Shown here one piece after another: positions 55,275 through 64,000 of a stretch of 64,000 bases of DNA (positions within the stretch are counted from its first letter, which is position 1; every line of letters begins with the position of its first letter). The stretch lies in contig NZ_FOUX01000001.1 in assembly GCF_900114995.1 (NCBI RefSeq), positions 1,798,001-1,862,000 of the forward strand, read 5' to 3'. Origin of the DNA: Chitinophaga sp. YR627 (GTDB lineage Bacteria > Bacteroidota > Bacteroidia > Chitinophagales > Chitinophagaceae). The translations under genes and the position numbers were made by a program. Under the pieces are notes generated by a model that made no database searches, was not told the DNA's origin, and saw only the letters and a program-made list of their open reading frames with translations.

Positions 55275-57335
55275 AAATGATGGAGCTCTGAGCGAGAAGA
55301 TGTTGAAACGGAAGTCAACCACCGTGGTCGCTTCCCAGAAAACAGTCTGCATCGGATACGGCGCATTCGGATAATAATTGGCAGACAGCCGCAGGGTATT
55401 CAGGGAGAGGTTTTCGTTCCTTAACCTGAATCCCAGGCCCAGGCCGGAATATATCGGGTTTTTAAACAGATTACTGCTTTTGATGGAAAGCTGGGATGCC
55501 TGTACAGACGTGAAGAAGTTAAATTTGAAACCCAGTAATTTCAGCGGACTATAATAAATCGTCTCTGAACGCAGATTTAATCGCTGATAACCACTTAGTG
55601 GAACGTTCTTATAACCCCATACCCCAAGATCACGGTTGATATTCAGTGGTCTGTAAAAGTAGTTATTCAGATTACCCAGATAATCAAAGTATAAGAACTG
55701 ACGCAGCTTTCCTCCGGCAAATCTGAATGCGCGGCTGTAGTATTCTATTTTCGCATGGATGACGGCATCCTCTGAAGCATAATTCTGGTAAAAAGTGCTG
55801 ATCCCTGCCTGTCCATAGATAATTCCCTTTGAACCGGTTACCCAGAATTTCTCTGCTTCCAGTCCGACGTAACCCCTCGTCCTGCCCTTCCATGTTTCCC
55901 AACCAGCGGTAGCCGATGCGGTATAACCCAACGGAATATCCTCCGTTCTGCCAAATCCAAAGAAATGATCTGTTTTGAAGAACTCCTGTCTGAAGACGAC
56001 CGCCTGCGCCAGGTAAAAACGATGATTATTGTATACAGGATCTAATTTATATTCTTCCTGCCAGGGCCTTTGGGTGAAGAGGAGATTAAAGTACCGGACA
56101 AGAAACGCCAGATTCGGACGGCGTGAACCCGGATTGCGGCTGTCCTGTTTCAGGATATTATAACCACCCCAGATGTCAAGGATATTATACCGGTAATCGC
56201 GATACAGGGTATCCGAGCGGTTGAACATATTGATGGAATAATTGCTGCTGAAACCGATCCCCCCCGTCCACTTAGCGCCACTTTTATATAAAGGTCTGTC
56301 AAAAGCAAAGTAGTAAGTTCCCTCATAAGTCCCTGAGTCCAGGGTATTAATATTATTAAGGGTGGTATATCCCCCGGAAAAGTCAATAAAGGTCCCGAGG
56401 ATGTTGTTTTTAGTATAGCGTGCCTGCGAACCAAAAGGCGGATTATCATTTCCGCTCCAGGAGCCACCGATCCTGACACCCTGACCAGCACCAAAAAGGT
56501 TATCGTTGGACACACTGGCCCTGATACCTGAGGTACTGAGCCTTGACAGATCAAAACCGTATTCAAATACGTCCTTTGTCACTACCAGGAGGTCAATGGA
56601 GTCCGGAGAAGGACCTGTATTAATAATATATAAGCGGGCATCCTGAATGAAGGGGCGGCTACGCAGATAACGCTCATTATCTGACATTTCAAAAGGATTG
56701 AGCGTATCATTCTGCTGGAAAAACAGCAGTTGCCGTATCACCCACTCTTCCGAATTGAAGTGCAGCCGGTTGGCCAGGTGCACCAGTTTCATTGAGGTGG
56801 AAAAGGTAGTATCCTTGATATTGCTGGGACCAAATACATTCACCCGGCGGAAATAGATATCTCTGATCACCTTTCCGCTGAAGGGCTTAAAATACTGTTC
56901 GCTCTTGATAATGCTGCTATCCGTTCCGGAAGGTTCCGGCACATCCTGACGGGTTACCTTTCTGATAAGGGTGTTCCGGTATTGCCGGCTACGGAGTGAG
57001 TCCTGGTATACCCGCATGCGGTTGAACCAGGAATTGGAATACTTCTTAGAGACCGGAACGGTATCCCCCTGTAAAATGATATCGCCAGGAACGATCGTAT
57101 CTCCCGGGATAGTCGGTACGATAGGTACCGTGGGTATCATCGGGAGTATCGGAAACAGGGTATCCTCTTCCGGGACCGGCATGGCCGGAACGGAGGGCTT
57201 TACCGGGGGAATGGTATCACGCAAAACGGGATGGTGGGAAAATGTCCGTACGGGATGACCATGTGCCTCTAAAATTTCGAAGGCCAGGCAATAGCAAATC
57301 AAAAAATATAATAATATTTTTACAGATTTTCTCAC
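55260..57335 (-). CDS. Large outer-membrane barrel protein with proline-rich N-terminus
   Basis: 691 aa. Signal-like start MRKSVKILLYFLICYCLAFEILEAHG, then a proline/valine-rich region of about 60 residues with VPTIPGDTIVPGD-type repeats, an alpha/beta linker including YFRRVNVFGPSNI and DLLVVTKDVFEYGFDLS, and a C-terminal strand-rich domain (~260-691) ending FRAPSFLQFR. A single POTRA-like segment at ~155-255 and the barrel resemble Omp85-type assembly/translocation proteins. Overlaps the YdeP gene by 15 bp, tail to tail. Exact role unknown. Confidence 0.65.
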   Translation of the reverse strand: MRKSVKILLYFLICYCLAFEILEAHGHPVRTFSHHPVLRDTIPPVKPSVPAMPVPEEDTLFPILPMIPTVPIVPTIPGDTIVPGDIILQGDTVPVSKKYSNSWFNRMRVYQDSLRSRQYRNTLIRKVTRQDVPEPSGTDSSIIKSEQYFKPFSGKVIRDIYFRRVNVFGPSNIKDTTFSTSMKLVHLANRLHFNSEEWVIRQLLFFQQNDTLNPFEMSDNERYLRSRPFIQDARLYIINTGPSPDSIDLLVVTKDVFEYGFDLSRLSTSGIRASVSNDNLFGAGQGVRIGGSWSGNDNPPFGSQARYTKNNILGTFIDFSGGYTTLNNINTLDSGTYEGTYYFAFDRPLYKSGAKWTGGIGFSSNYSINMFNRSDTLYRDYRYNILDIWGGYNILKQDSRNPGSRRPNLAFLVRYFNLLFTQRPWQEEYKLDPVYNNHRFYLAQAVVFRQEFFKTDHFFGFGRTEDIPLGYTASATAGWETWKGRTRGYVGLEAEKFWVTGSKGIIYGQAGISTFYQNYASEDAVIHAKIEYYSRAFRFAGGKLRQFLYFDYLGNLNNYFYRPLNINRDLGVWGYKNVPLSGYQRLNLRSETIYYSPLKLLGFKFNFFTSVQASQLSIKSSNLFKNPIYSGLGLGFRLRNENLSLNTLRLSANYYPNAPYPMQTVFWEATTVVDFRFNIFSLRAPSFLQFR

Positions 57336-57410
57336 TCGATCTTAGAAGTATAAGCAAGCTTCTTCTTTACTAACGTAAAGAATATGTAACAGTTGTAACA
57401 AGTTAACTAA

Positions 57411-58172
57411 TTATTGTGCCACTATCACGGTTTCCCATCCGTCATAACGTGCATTCACCTCCTGAGCAAGCTCCCACAGCATCATTACTGCTGAGTCTAT
57501 GCTTTCCTCGTCGGTACGGTCATTACGGGAAAGCTTCAATCCATAAGGTTGAGGGCCTTTTTCGTCCACCGGGCGTCCTTCAATATTGAAGCCCAGCCGT
57601 TCTACCTGCTGTCCGAAAATTTCTCTTTCAGCTTCAGCAGAAAAATACACCCAATGATCTATGAGACGTTCTCTTTCGGCAATGTCCCCATGTTGTTTCA
57701 GCGTACGCAACACTTTGCGGTTGTGAATACGCTGTAACTCCTGTGTATCAGGGAACAGGTAGTCGAAATATAACTCCCAGGTCTTATCCTCCTTCATGCC
57801 GCATTCATACCTGTAATCAGGGAATTGCGCCATCGCTTCCGCGATAGACTCTTCATATCCGGAGGTATTGGAACTATAAAAATAAAAATCTCTCACACCG
57901 TTTGATATCGTACGGCCTACGAAATGTGCGTTTAACGAGGTCTCAAGTTGCTGTACCAGACAATCCTCTATCACACCCAGTTTGGAGAATTCGTCTCCAT
58001 GTGGAAATCCGTCTGGCCGGGGATGCTTCAGATACACTGATATAAATATAGAGTACGGCTTCCTGGTTAAGGGCGCAAAACGTCGTAAACCAAGGTCCAG
58101 CCCTATTATAGCCGGTTTGTCTTCTATATGGCAAGTGTATATGTCCCAGTCAGGTTGGTAAGCGTCAGGCAT
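57411..58172 (-). CDS. DUF695 - RraB-like fusion protein
   Basis: 253 aa from the ATG at 58172 (MPDAYQPDWDIY); upstream in-frame starts at 58217 and 58232 exist. Residues ~1-135 match DUF695 (IGLDLGLRRFAPLTRKPYSIFISVYLKHPRPDGFPHGDEFSKLGVIED). Residues ~165-253 resemble the ribonuclease E regulator RraB (ERLIDHWVYFSAEAEREIFGQQVERLGFNI, YDGWETVIV). The combination is found in several Gram-negative groups; it may bind an RNase or another partner. No enzymatic motif. Confidence 0.8.
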   Translation of the reverse strand: MPDAYQPDWDIYTCHIEDKPAIIGLDLGLRRFAPLTRKPYSIFISVYLKHPRPDGFPHGDEFSKLGVIEDCLVQQLETSLNAHFVGRTISNGVRDFYFYSSNTSGYEESIAEAMAQFPDYRYECGMKEDKTWELYFDYLFPDTQELQRIHNRKVLRTLKQHGDIAERERLIDHWVYFSAEAEREIFGQQVERLGFNIEGRPVDEKGPQPYGLKLSRNDRTDEESIDSAVMMLWELAQEVNARYDGWETVIVAQ

Positions 58173-58316
58173 AATGCATTGATTCGAAAAATGTAACTGT
58201 CGGCTGTAAAGATACATAACCCTACGCGCCATTCATCCATTAGTGCCGCAATCTTTTTTTAAATCGGGCTACTTTTATGTCAGTTACAGGCTATTATAAG
58301 AAAAGTATTTTGGATC

Positions 58317-60791
58317 ATGCAGAAAATTGTCTCTTTATGTTTGGGAATGATGCTCACATTCCTTTCGATCGTCCACGCACAGCAACCGGGTCAAAAACCG
58401 GCGGAAAACGGCTCTCTATACGGAAAACTCGTTGATGCAACAACCAGCGCTCCCGTTGAATATGCTTCCGTTGCCCTGCTTCGCGCGGCAGATTCCAGTG
58501 TTGCCACCGGTATGTTGTCAAAACCAAACGGTGATTTCAACTTTCCTGAAATTCCTTTAGGTAAATATATCATGAAGGTAAATTTTATCGGGTATGAAAC
58601 CGTTTATAAAACAATTTCAATTACGGCTAAAAATAATAGTATAGATATTGGTAATATTAAATTGAGTGCCAATGTAAGATCTTTGGCCGGTGTAGAGATC
58701 GTTTCAGAGAAACCTTCTTTCCAGATGGCGATCGACAAACGCGTCTTCAATGTGGATAAAAATATCTCCAGCGTCGGCGGTACAGCAACAGATGTACTGA
58801 AACAGGTGCCTTCCGTAAACGTAGACATCGATGGTAACGTCAGCGTACGTAACGGCTCCCCAACCATTTTCGTGGATGGCCGTCCTACTACCCTGACCCT
58901 GGACCAGATCCCGGCTGATGCGATCGCCTCCGTAGAAGTGGTAACCAACCCCTCCGCCAAATATGACGCGGAAGGTGTCAGCGGTATCCTTAATATCGTA
59001 TTGAAAAAGAACCGTAAAGCAGGGATCAATGGTCAGGTGACCGGTGGTCTCTCTTCTATCGGTGGCGGTAACGTAGGTGCAGACCTCAACATCCGCAGAG
59101 AAAAATACAATCTGTCCCTCAGCTATAACCTGAGAAGCCGTCAGGGTAATGCCCGCTCCCACCTGTTCCGTAAAAACATCGGCGCAGATACCACTACTTT
59201 CCTGGATCAATATAATGAAGGAGAAAATGGCCGTCGTTTCCAGTTTGGCCGTATCGGCTTTGACTGGTTCATGGACAACCGCAATACCTTCACCATCGCT
59301 CAGGGTATCATGGCTGGTGATTTCAAAGACAACAGCGACCTGACATTATATGACCTGGACGCTAACCGCAACCAGGTGCGCTATGGTACAGGTATCGATA
59401 ATTCCAATCACAACTTCCGTAACTATAGCACCCAGATCGGTTATAAGCACACTTTCGCCAAACAGGGCCACGAGCTGACCGCTGACTTTAACTATAACTA
59501 CGCGACATCCAAAGATAATTCCGACTATTCCTTACAATATTACAGTCTGGGTCATCAGCCGATCGATTCTCCGAATATCCCGCAGGCCCGCTATGGCCGC
59601 GGCGGTGGTAATACCACCTATATTACTGGCCAGATCGATTACGTGAACCCGCTGACAGAAAACTCCAAGATCGAAGCAGGTCTCCGTACCACGACGCGTA
59701 AGTTCAATAACGAGCTGACAACCATGGGCAGAGACTTCGCTACCGGTCATGATGTGCTGGATTCTTCCCTCTCCAATGACTACCGCTATTCTGAAACCAT
59801 CAATGCCGCTTACGCCAGCTACTCCGGTACGATCGGTAATTTTGGTTACCAGGGTGGTCTGCGTGCAGAACAGTCCTTCTATGACGGTGAAACAAGGGTA
59901 CTGAGCAAAAGCAGCTATAAAATCGATTATCCGATCAGTTTCTTCCCAAGCCTGTTCCTCTCCCAGAAATTCAAAGGAGATCACGAACTGCAGCTGAACT
60001 ATAGCCGTCGTGTACGTCGCCCATGGTTCCGCGACCTGTTGCCTAACCTGGAATACACCGCACAGAGCGCAAACCGTGGTAACCCGGCCCTGCGTCCTGA
60101 GTTTACCAACTCATTTGAATTAAGTTATCTGAAGGATTTCAATCGAAAACATAACGTATTGGTGTCGCTTTACTTCAGAAATACTGAAAAAGCTATCACT
60201 GATTTCTATACAGATACAACCCTGAACATCAACGGTCAGGATCAGAAAGTGGTATTGTCCTACCCGGTGAATGCCAACACCCGTAATGCATACGGTGCTG
60301 AATTTACCGTACGTAACCAGATCCTGAAAGGCTGGGATATCACCACCAACTTAAACCTGGCGCAACAGAAGATCAATGCCGGTAACCTCCAGAGCAACCT
60401 TACTAATCAGGGCTTTATCTGGTTTGGTAAAGTGAACAGTAATACCAAACTGCCATGGAATACCACGCTGCAGTTAACGGGTAATTACGAATCCAGACAG
60501 ATCCTGCCACAGGGCGAAAGAGCGGCGCAGTACTCTGCGGATGTGGCTTTACGCAGAGAATTCCTGAAGAAAAAGAACCTGGTAGTATCCCTGGCACTGA
60601 ATGATATCTTTAATACAGATCGTAACCTGTCATTTACCAATACGGCCTTCTCCGAGCAGGAAAGATACCGCAAGCGCGCTACCCGCGAACTGCGTCTGAA
60701 TGTATCTTACAGATTCGGTAAAATGGATACAAAAGAGCGTAAAAACGGTAAAAAACAAGATCAGCAGGAAAACAATCAGGGAGAATTTTAA
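58317..60791 (+). CDS. TonB-dependent-receptor-like outer-membrane protein
   Basis: 824 aa. Signal peptide (to VHAQQ), CarboxypepD_reg-like domain (~30-120: SLYGKLVDATTSAPVEYASVALL), plug (VEIVSEKPSFQMAIDKRVFNVDKNISSVGGTATDVLKQVPSVNVDIDGNVSVRNGSPTIFVDG, AKYDAEGVSGILNIVLKKN) and a ~600-residue barrel. The C-terminus after LRLNVSYRFGKMDTKERKNGKKQDQQENNQGEF is a charged tail. Same architecture as the gene at 34693-37155, suggesting paralogy. Cargo not known. Followed by the thioesterase gene 26 bp later. Confidence 0.87.
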   Translation: MQKIVSLCLGMMLTFLSIVHAQQPGQKPAENGSLYGKLVDATTSAPVEYASVALLRAADSSVATGMLSKPNGDFNFPEIPLGKYIMKVNFIGYETVYKTISITAKNNSIDIGNIKLSANVRSLAGVEIVSEKPSFQMAIDKRVFNVDKNISSVGGTATDVLKQVPSVNVDIDGNVSVRNGSPTIFVDGRPTTLTLDQIPADAIASVEVVTNPSAKYDAEGVSGILNIVLKKNRKAGINGQVTGGLSSIGGGNVGADLNIRREKYNLSLSYNLRSRQGNARSHLFRKNIGADTTTFLDQYNEGENGRRFQFGRIGFDWFMDNRNTFTIAQGIMAGDFKDNSDLTLYDLDANRNQVRYGTGIDNSNHNFRNYSTQIGYKHTFAKQGHELTADFNYNYATSKDNSDYSLQYYSLGHQPIDSPNIPQARYGRGGGNTTYITGQIDYVNPLTENSKIEAGLRTTTRKFNNELTTMGRDFATGHDVLDSSLSNDYRYSETINAAYASYSGTIGNFGYQGGLRAEQSFYDGETRVLSKSSYKIDYPISFFPSLFLSQKFKGDHELQLNYSRRVRRPWFRDLLPNLEYTAQSANRGNPALRPEFTNSFELSYLKDFNRKHNVLVSLYFRNTEKAITDFYTDTTLNINGQDQKVVLSYPVNANTRNAYGAEFTVRNQILKGWDITTNLNLAQQKINAGNLQSNLTNQGFIWFGKVNSNTKLPWNTTLQLTGNYESRQILPQGERAAQYSADVALRREFLKKKNLVVSLALNDIFNTDRNLSFTNTAFSEQERYRKRATRELRLNVSYRFGKMDTKERKNGKKQDQQENNQGEF

Positions 60792-60817
60792 TTTTACCTG
60801 CTCAAAACCGAATACTT

Positions 60818-61294
60818 ATGATCGATACTATCAGCAATACCGTTACGCTCCGCTTTCTCGCCGAGCCATCTGACGTCAACTTTGGCGGTAAAGTACATGG
60901 AGGCGCCGTAATGAAATGGATTGACCAGGCAGGATATGCCTGCGCGGCCAACTGGAGCGGACAATATTGTGTGACAGTATATGTGGGTGGTATTCGCTTC
61001 TTTAAGCCAATTTCCATCGGTGACATGGTGGAGATCACAGCTACCGTTATCTATACCGGCAACTCCAGCATGCACATCTCTATTAATGTACAGGCAGGAA
61101 ATCCCCGTCGTAAAGAGCGGATAAAAACAACGCACTGTGTGATGGTATTTGCAGCTGTGGATGATGCAGGTAAAACAGTACCTGTTCCGAAATGGGTGCC
61201 TGAAACACCCGCTGCTATTGAGATGGAGAATTACGCAAAGAAGCTGATGCATCTCAGACAAAATATCGAGGAAGAGATGAAACCATATATGTAG
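60818..61294 (+). CDS. Acyl-CoA thioesterase (hotdog fold, BACH type)
   Basis: 158 aa. NFGGKVHGGAVMKWIDQAGYACAANWSGQYCVTVYVGGIRFFKPISIGDMVEI is the typical hotdog helix with the active-site Asp (DQAG) and HGG motif. It should hydrolyse medium/long acyl-CoA to free fatty acids. Cytoplasmic. Same strand as the receptor gene just upstream; a true operon is possible but functional linkage is not clear. Confidence 0.9.
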   Translation: MIDTISNTVTLRFLAEPSDVNFGGKVHGGAVMKWIDQAGYACAANWSGQYCVTVYVGGIRFFKPISIGDMVEITATVIYTGNSSMHISINVQAGNPRRKERIKTTHCVMVFAAVDDAGKTVPVPKWVPETPAAIEMENYAKKLMHLRQNIEEEMKPYM

Positions 61295-61311
61295 TTTTCA
61301 ATTACTATCAA

Positions 61312-61344
61312 TAAAAAAGAGGAACTGACTGGTTCCTCTTTTTA
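61312..61344. terminator. Bidirectional terminator between thioesterase and ABC genes
   Basis: AAAAAGAGGAAC / GTTCCTCTTTTT around 61314-61343 with a 6-nt loop; A/T-runs on both flanks serve the two convergent genes. Confidence 0.9.
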
Positions 61345-61377
61345 TTTTGTACAATATCGCCGGCTAACGTATAGTCT

Positions 61378-63168
61378 CTAATGTGAGAACTGCATCTCAC
61401 TCAGATTCCTGTATAATCCACCATCCATCAGCACCAACTCCTCATGCGTACCCTCTTCCACCAATTTCCCTTTATCCAGCACAATGATTTTATCTGCCTG
61501 ACGCACAGTGCTTAAACGGTGTGCAATGACAATAGAGGTACGGCCTTCCATCAGTTTCTCCAGCGCATCCTGTACCAGTCTTTCGGATTCAGAATCCAGT
61601 GCCGAAGTAGCTTCATCCAGGATCAGTATCCGCGGATTCTTCAGCACCGCCCGCGCAATGGCAATACGCTGACGTTGACCACCGGACAACTGGATGCCTC
61701 TTTCTCCTACTATTGTATCCAGTCCATCAGGAAAACGTTCTATAAACTCCCAGGCATTCGCTTTTTCTGCCGCTGCTCTCACTTCTTCTGTATTCGCGCC
61801 GGGCTTACCATAGGCAATATTTTCGCGGATCGTTCCTCCAAAGAGAAATACGTCCTGTGGTACGATCGCCATCTGACTACGCAGGGCTGATAAAGGAAAA
61901 CTGGCAGCATCTTTCCCGTTAAAGCGCACCGTACCCTGTTGCGGATCATATAAGCGTAACAGTAAGGAAACGACTGTACTCTTACCCGCCCCGCTGGGAC
62001 CTACCAGGGCCACCTGCTGATCGGGTGCTATATCAAAGGAAACATGTTGTAATACCTCCTGGTCCTCTCTGGTGGGATAATGAAAAGAAATATCGTTGAA
62101 GGAGAGCTGGCCTGTCAGCTGATCCTGTGGGGCAACGGTAGTCATCTCCTCCACTGGTTCTGCCGGTTCATCGAGGATCTCGAGCAGATGCTCGGTCGCG
62201 CCAATGCTCTTTTGAATGCTGGTGTACACTTCCGCCAGACCAGCAACAGACCCGCCAATAAAGCTGGAATACAGCACAAATGACAACAACATGCCCGGAT
62301 CCATTTTGCCTTCGGCGATCAGTAAAGCACCCCGCCAGATCACACCGATCATCGCACCAAACACGCCCACTATCATACTGGCAGCGAAAGCGCCCCGGAA
62401 CTTTCCGGTCTTCATACCGGTAGCTGCTACTTCCTGGATCTTCTTGTGGTAGCGCTTCATCTCAAAGAATTCGTTCGCGAACGCTTTGACATTTAATACG
62501 CCCTGAAGGGTTTCTTCAACGATCGTATTCGCTTCTGCCACCTGACTTTGCGCCAGCTTGGAATAACGTCTCACAAAACGTCCGAAGAAGAAAGCGATCA
62601 CCATGATCACCGGCAACGTCGTCAGCATCAGAAGGGTGAGTTGTACGGAGGTATGCAGCAGCAGTACCAGTCCACCGACAATAATGATCAGCTGACGGAT
62701 AAACTCCGCAACTGTCGTAGTAAACGTCTCCTGCAAAAGGGAAATATCCGAAGAGATCCTGCTGCCTAATTCCCCCACACGCCTGTTCAGGAAGAAGCGC
62801 ATGGGCAGTTTGATCATGTGATTATAAATATGCTGCCGTAAGGAGGCCAGCGAACGTTCTGTTACGTTAACAAATAGCATTATCCGGAGATAACCAAAAA
62901 CTCCCTGGGCAATCAGGATCCCGGCCAGTAAAAGTCCGATCTGGTTGATCCGGTGTGGATCAGTCGTCACACGATGTCCCCCGGCGGCATCAACCAGTTC
63001 CCCGAGCAGTTTGGGAAAAGCGAGGTTGGCAGCACTCGAAATAAAGAGAAAAAGCAGACCGAGTCCAAAGGCCGGCCAATATGGTTTGACATATTTATAG
63101 AGTCTGAACGTGCGTTTTAATGCAGCTGCACGGAGTGGCTTCTTTTGTTGTGTACTGTCGTCTTGCAT
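61378..63168 (-). CDS. ABC exporter with fused membrane and ATPase domains (MsbA-like)
   Basis: 596 aa. Six membrane helices (~30-320) then an ATPase domain with Walker A GPSGAGKS (390-397), signature LSGGQ (494-498), Walker B RILILDEA (513-520) and the H-loop histidine (AHRLSTVRQ). Half-transporter that works as a homodimer, like MsbA/LmrA exporters of lipids or drugs. Substrate not known. It lacks an adjacent partner. Confidence 0.92.
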   Translation of the reverse strand: MQDDSTQQKKPLRAAALKRTFRLYKYVKPYWPAFGLGLLFLFISSAANLAFPKLLGELVDAAGGHRVTTDPHRINQIGLLLAGILIAQGVFGYLRIMLFVNVTERSLASLRQHIYNHMIKLPMRFFLNRRVGELGSRISSDISLLQETFTTTVAEFIRQLIIIVGGLVLLLHTSVQLTLLMLTTLPVIMVIAFFFGRFVRRYSKLAQSQVAEANTIVEETLQGVLNVKAFANEFFEMKRYHKKIQEVAATGMKTGKFRGAFAASMIVGVFGAMIGVIWRGALLIAEGKMDPGMLLSFVLYSSFIGGSVAGLAEVYTSIQKSIGATEHLLEILDEPAEPVEEMTTVAPQDQLTGQLSFNDISFHYPTREDQEVLQHVSFDIAPDQQVALVGPSGAGKSTVVSLLLRLYDPQQGTVRFNGKDAASFPLSALRSQMAIVPQDVFLFGGTIRENIAYGKPGANTEEVRAAAEKANAWEFIERFPDGLDTIVGERGIQLSGGQRQRIAIARAVLKNPRILILDEATSALDSESERLVQDALEKLMEGRTSIVIAHRLSTVRQADKIIVLDKGKLVEEGTHEELVLMDGGLYRNLSEMQFSH

Positions 63169-63560
63169 CAGTTAGATAAGAATTATCAATAAGGAGGAAT
63201 AAACAATCCGGAATTGTCTCTTAGTTTCGCTCTGAGTCGTATAGGTTATGACGGGCAGGCAAGGTAAATATTTTATCCTTAGGATAACAAATAAAGGAGG
63301 CCGCTGAGGACCTCCTTTCTGAAAAGACGATAGTCAATTACGAATGTACGTCTGTTACGACGTAGAACTGAGCTTGCTACAAGACATCAATCCGATTACA
63401 AACACAGCTGATATTTCTGAAAAACAACGACTTAAATAGCCAATCTGCGTCGTTAAATTCGTTTACGGGGCTTGTTTTCTGACCATCTCCAACAAAAGCC
63501 TGTGCTAAGCTATTACCGGAAGGTAACTGTACGTATCTGCAATACCACTCGTAATCAACA
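63169..63560. other. 392-bp intergenic region
   Basis: No gene seen. A hairpin AAAGGAGG (63293-63300) / CCTCCTTT (63311-63318) with a minus-strand T-rich tail may terminate the lipoprotein gene upstream on the minus strand. Confidence 0.45.
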
Positions 63561-63818
63561 TTACTTTTGTCTGTTCTTACTGGAATCAGCTACACCTGTT
63601 CCATAACGGGAAGAATCTTCTCCGGGATTAATAGCTCCCGGCGGTACTTCTGCTGCCGGAGCTGTATCAGGTGTAACAGTGGGTTGTTCGGTGCCTCCAA
63701 CAGTGGTTGAATCACTATGACTGCCAGCACCTCCACCACATGCTATAAAACTTGTTGCTCCTGCTACTAACAGTGTATATAACAGGTATTTATATCTACT
63801 TACTTGAGTATTTTTCAT
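63561..63818 (-). CDS. Small lipoprotein
   Basis: 85 aa. Leader KYKYLLYTLLVAGATSFIAC with the lipobox SFIAC at residue ~27, then a glycine stretch and a Thr/Ser/Pro-rich, probably disordered tail. No family recognised. The partial gene that follows on the same strand (63919 onward) encodes a similar low-complexity tail, so the two may be relatives. Confidence 0.6.
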   Translation of the reverse strand: MKNTQVSRYKYLLYTLLVAGATSFIACGGGAGSHSDSTTVGGTEQPTVTPDTAPAAEVPPGAINPGEDSSRYGTGVADSSKNRQK

Positions 63819-63918
63819 AAACTACTTTTTGTCAGTTAACAAATACAAGTTGCTACATATATGTCCCTGCATTTTTTTCCACAAATAGTGGACGAAAGTA
63901 AACGGCTAACACACAATA

Positions 63919-64000
63919 TTACTTAATCGGCATAGAATCAGGTCTTACGGATGAGGTATCCATTGTCCTGTTCATAGTGTCGACTGTACTGGTTGTGTCA
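63919..64000 (-). CDS. 3' end of a Ser/Thr-rich small protein (5' partial)
   Basis: An open frame entering from the right ends at the TAA at 63921-63919. The visible 26 residues (DTTSTVDTMNRTMDTSSVRPD...) are Thr/Ser/Asp-rich, like the lipoprotein at 63561-63818. Too short to assign. Confidence 0.4.
   Translation of the reverse strand, partial: DTTSTVDTMNRTMDTSSVRPDSMPIK

Overview
The window looks like chromosomal DNA of a Bacteroidota species, most likely Chitinophaga or a close relative. Evidence seen: a type IX secretion (T9SS) C-terminal sorting domain next to a PorV homologue, several outer-membrane beta-barrel/TonB-dependent-type receptors, a GLPGLI-family protein, LytS/LytTR and hybrid histidine kinases, -7 elements of the TAnnTTTG type, little Shine-Dalgarno signal, and a type I terpene synthase. 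No rRNA, tRNA, CRISPR array or recognisable insertion sequence was seen. The genus is an inference.

Layout. 1-8 kb: 3' end of an Ig-like T9SS-sorted surface protein, porV, a sugar isomerase-like protein, an SDR/AraC pair and a secreted M23 peptidase with C-terminal tandem repeats. 7.8-9.9 kb: two small coiled-coil genes and a gene-free stretch with a 77-bp tandem repeat. 9.9-14 kb: YfhO-type membrane protein and a CNNM/CorC-type protein. 13.9-15.1 kb: divergent HxlR regulator and SDR. 15.3-19.5 kb: type I terpene synthase, hybrid histidine kinase and cytochrome P450. 20.2-27.0 kb: a complete retron (see below). 27.2-34.7 kb: DoxX, polysaccharide deacetylase, YhcH, then a two-component system followed by an outer-membrane barrel and a GLPGLI protein. 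34.7-39.3 kb: a second barrel receptor and a LytS/LytTR pair. 39.5-45.3 kb: methyltransferase, a 1.1-kb gene desert holding a 74-bp palindrome, an unrecognised gene, an FMN reductase, two barrel proteins and a Rdx/SelW-like protein. 45.5-50.5 kb: TPR histidine kinase, DUF4132 protein, YpfJ-type zinc peptidase. 50.7-52 kb: tandem 322-bp repeats, each carrying a large hairpin, plus a diverged inverted copy. 52-55.3 kb: fdhD and a YdeP-type molybdopterin oxidoreductase. 55.3-64 kb: outer-membrane barrel, DUF695/RraB fusion, TonB-type receptor, acyl-CoA thioesterase, ABC exporter and small lipoproteins.

The main discovery is the retron at 20189-27035, all on the minus strand. A WGR/HEAT-repeat protein and a winged-helix/SWIM zinc-finger protein are followed by a structured non-coding RNA and then a reverse transcriptase. 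The RT carries the retron-specific NAxxH and VTG motifs and the YADD catalytic box. The RNA has matching a1/a2 ends, three small msr-like hairpins and a 26-bp GC-rich msd hairpin, with a well-spaced -33/-7 promoter ending at a1. From memory of the published retron classes, RT + ARM/HEAT + WHSWIM corresponds to type XIII, a catalogued class whose mechanism I do not know to be described. The hairpin, its boundaries and the promoter are read directly from the sequence; anti-phage function is inferred from the family.
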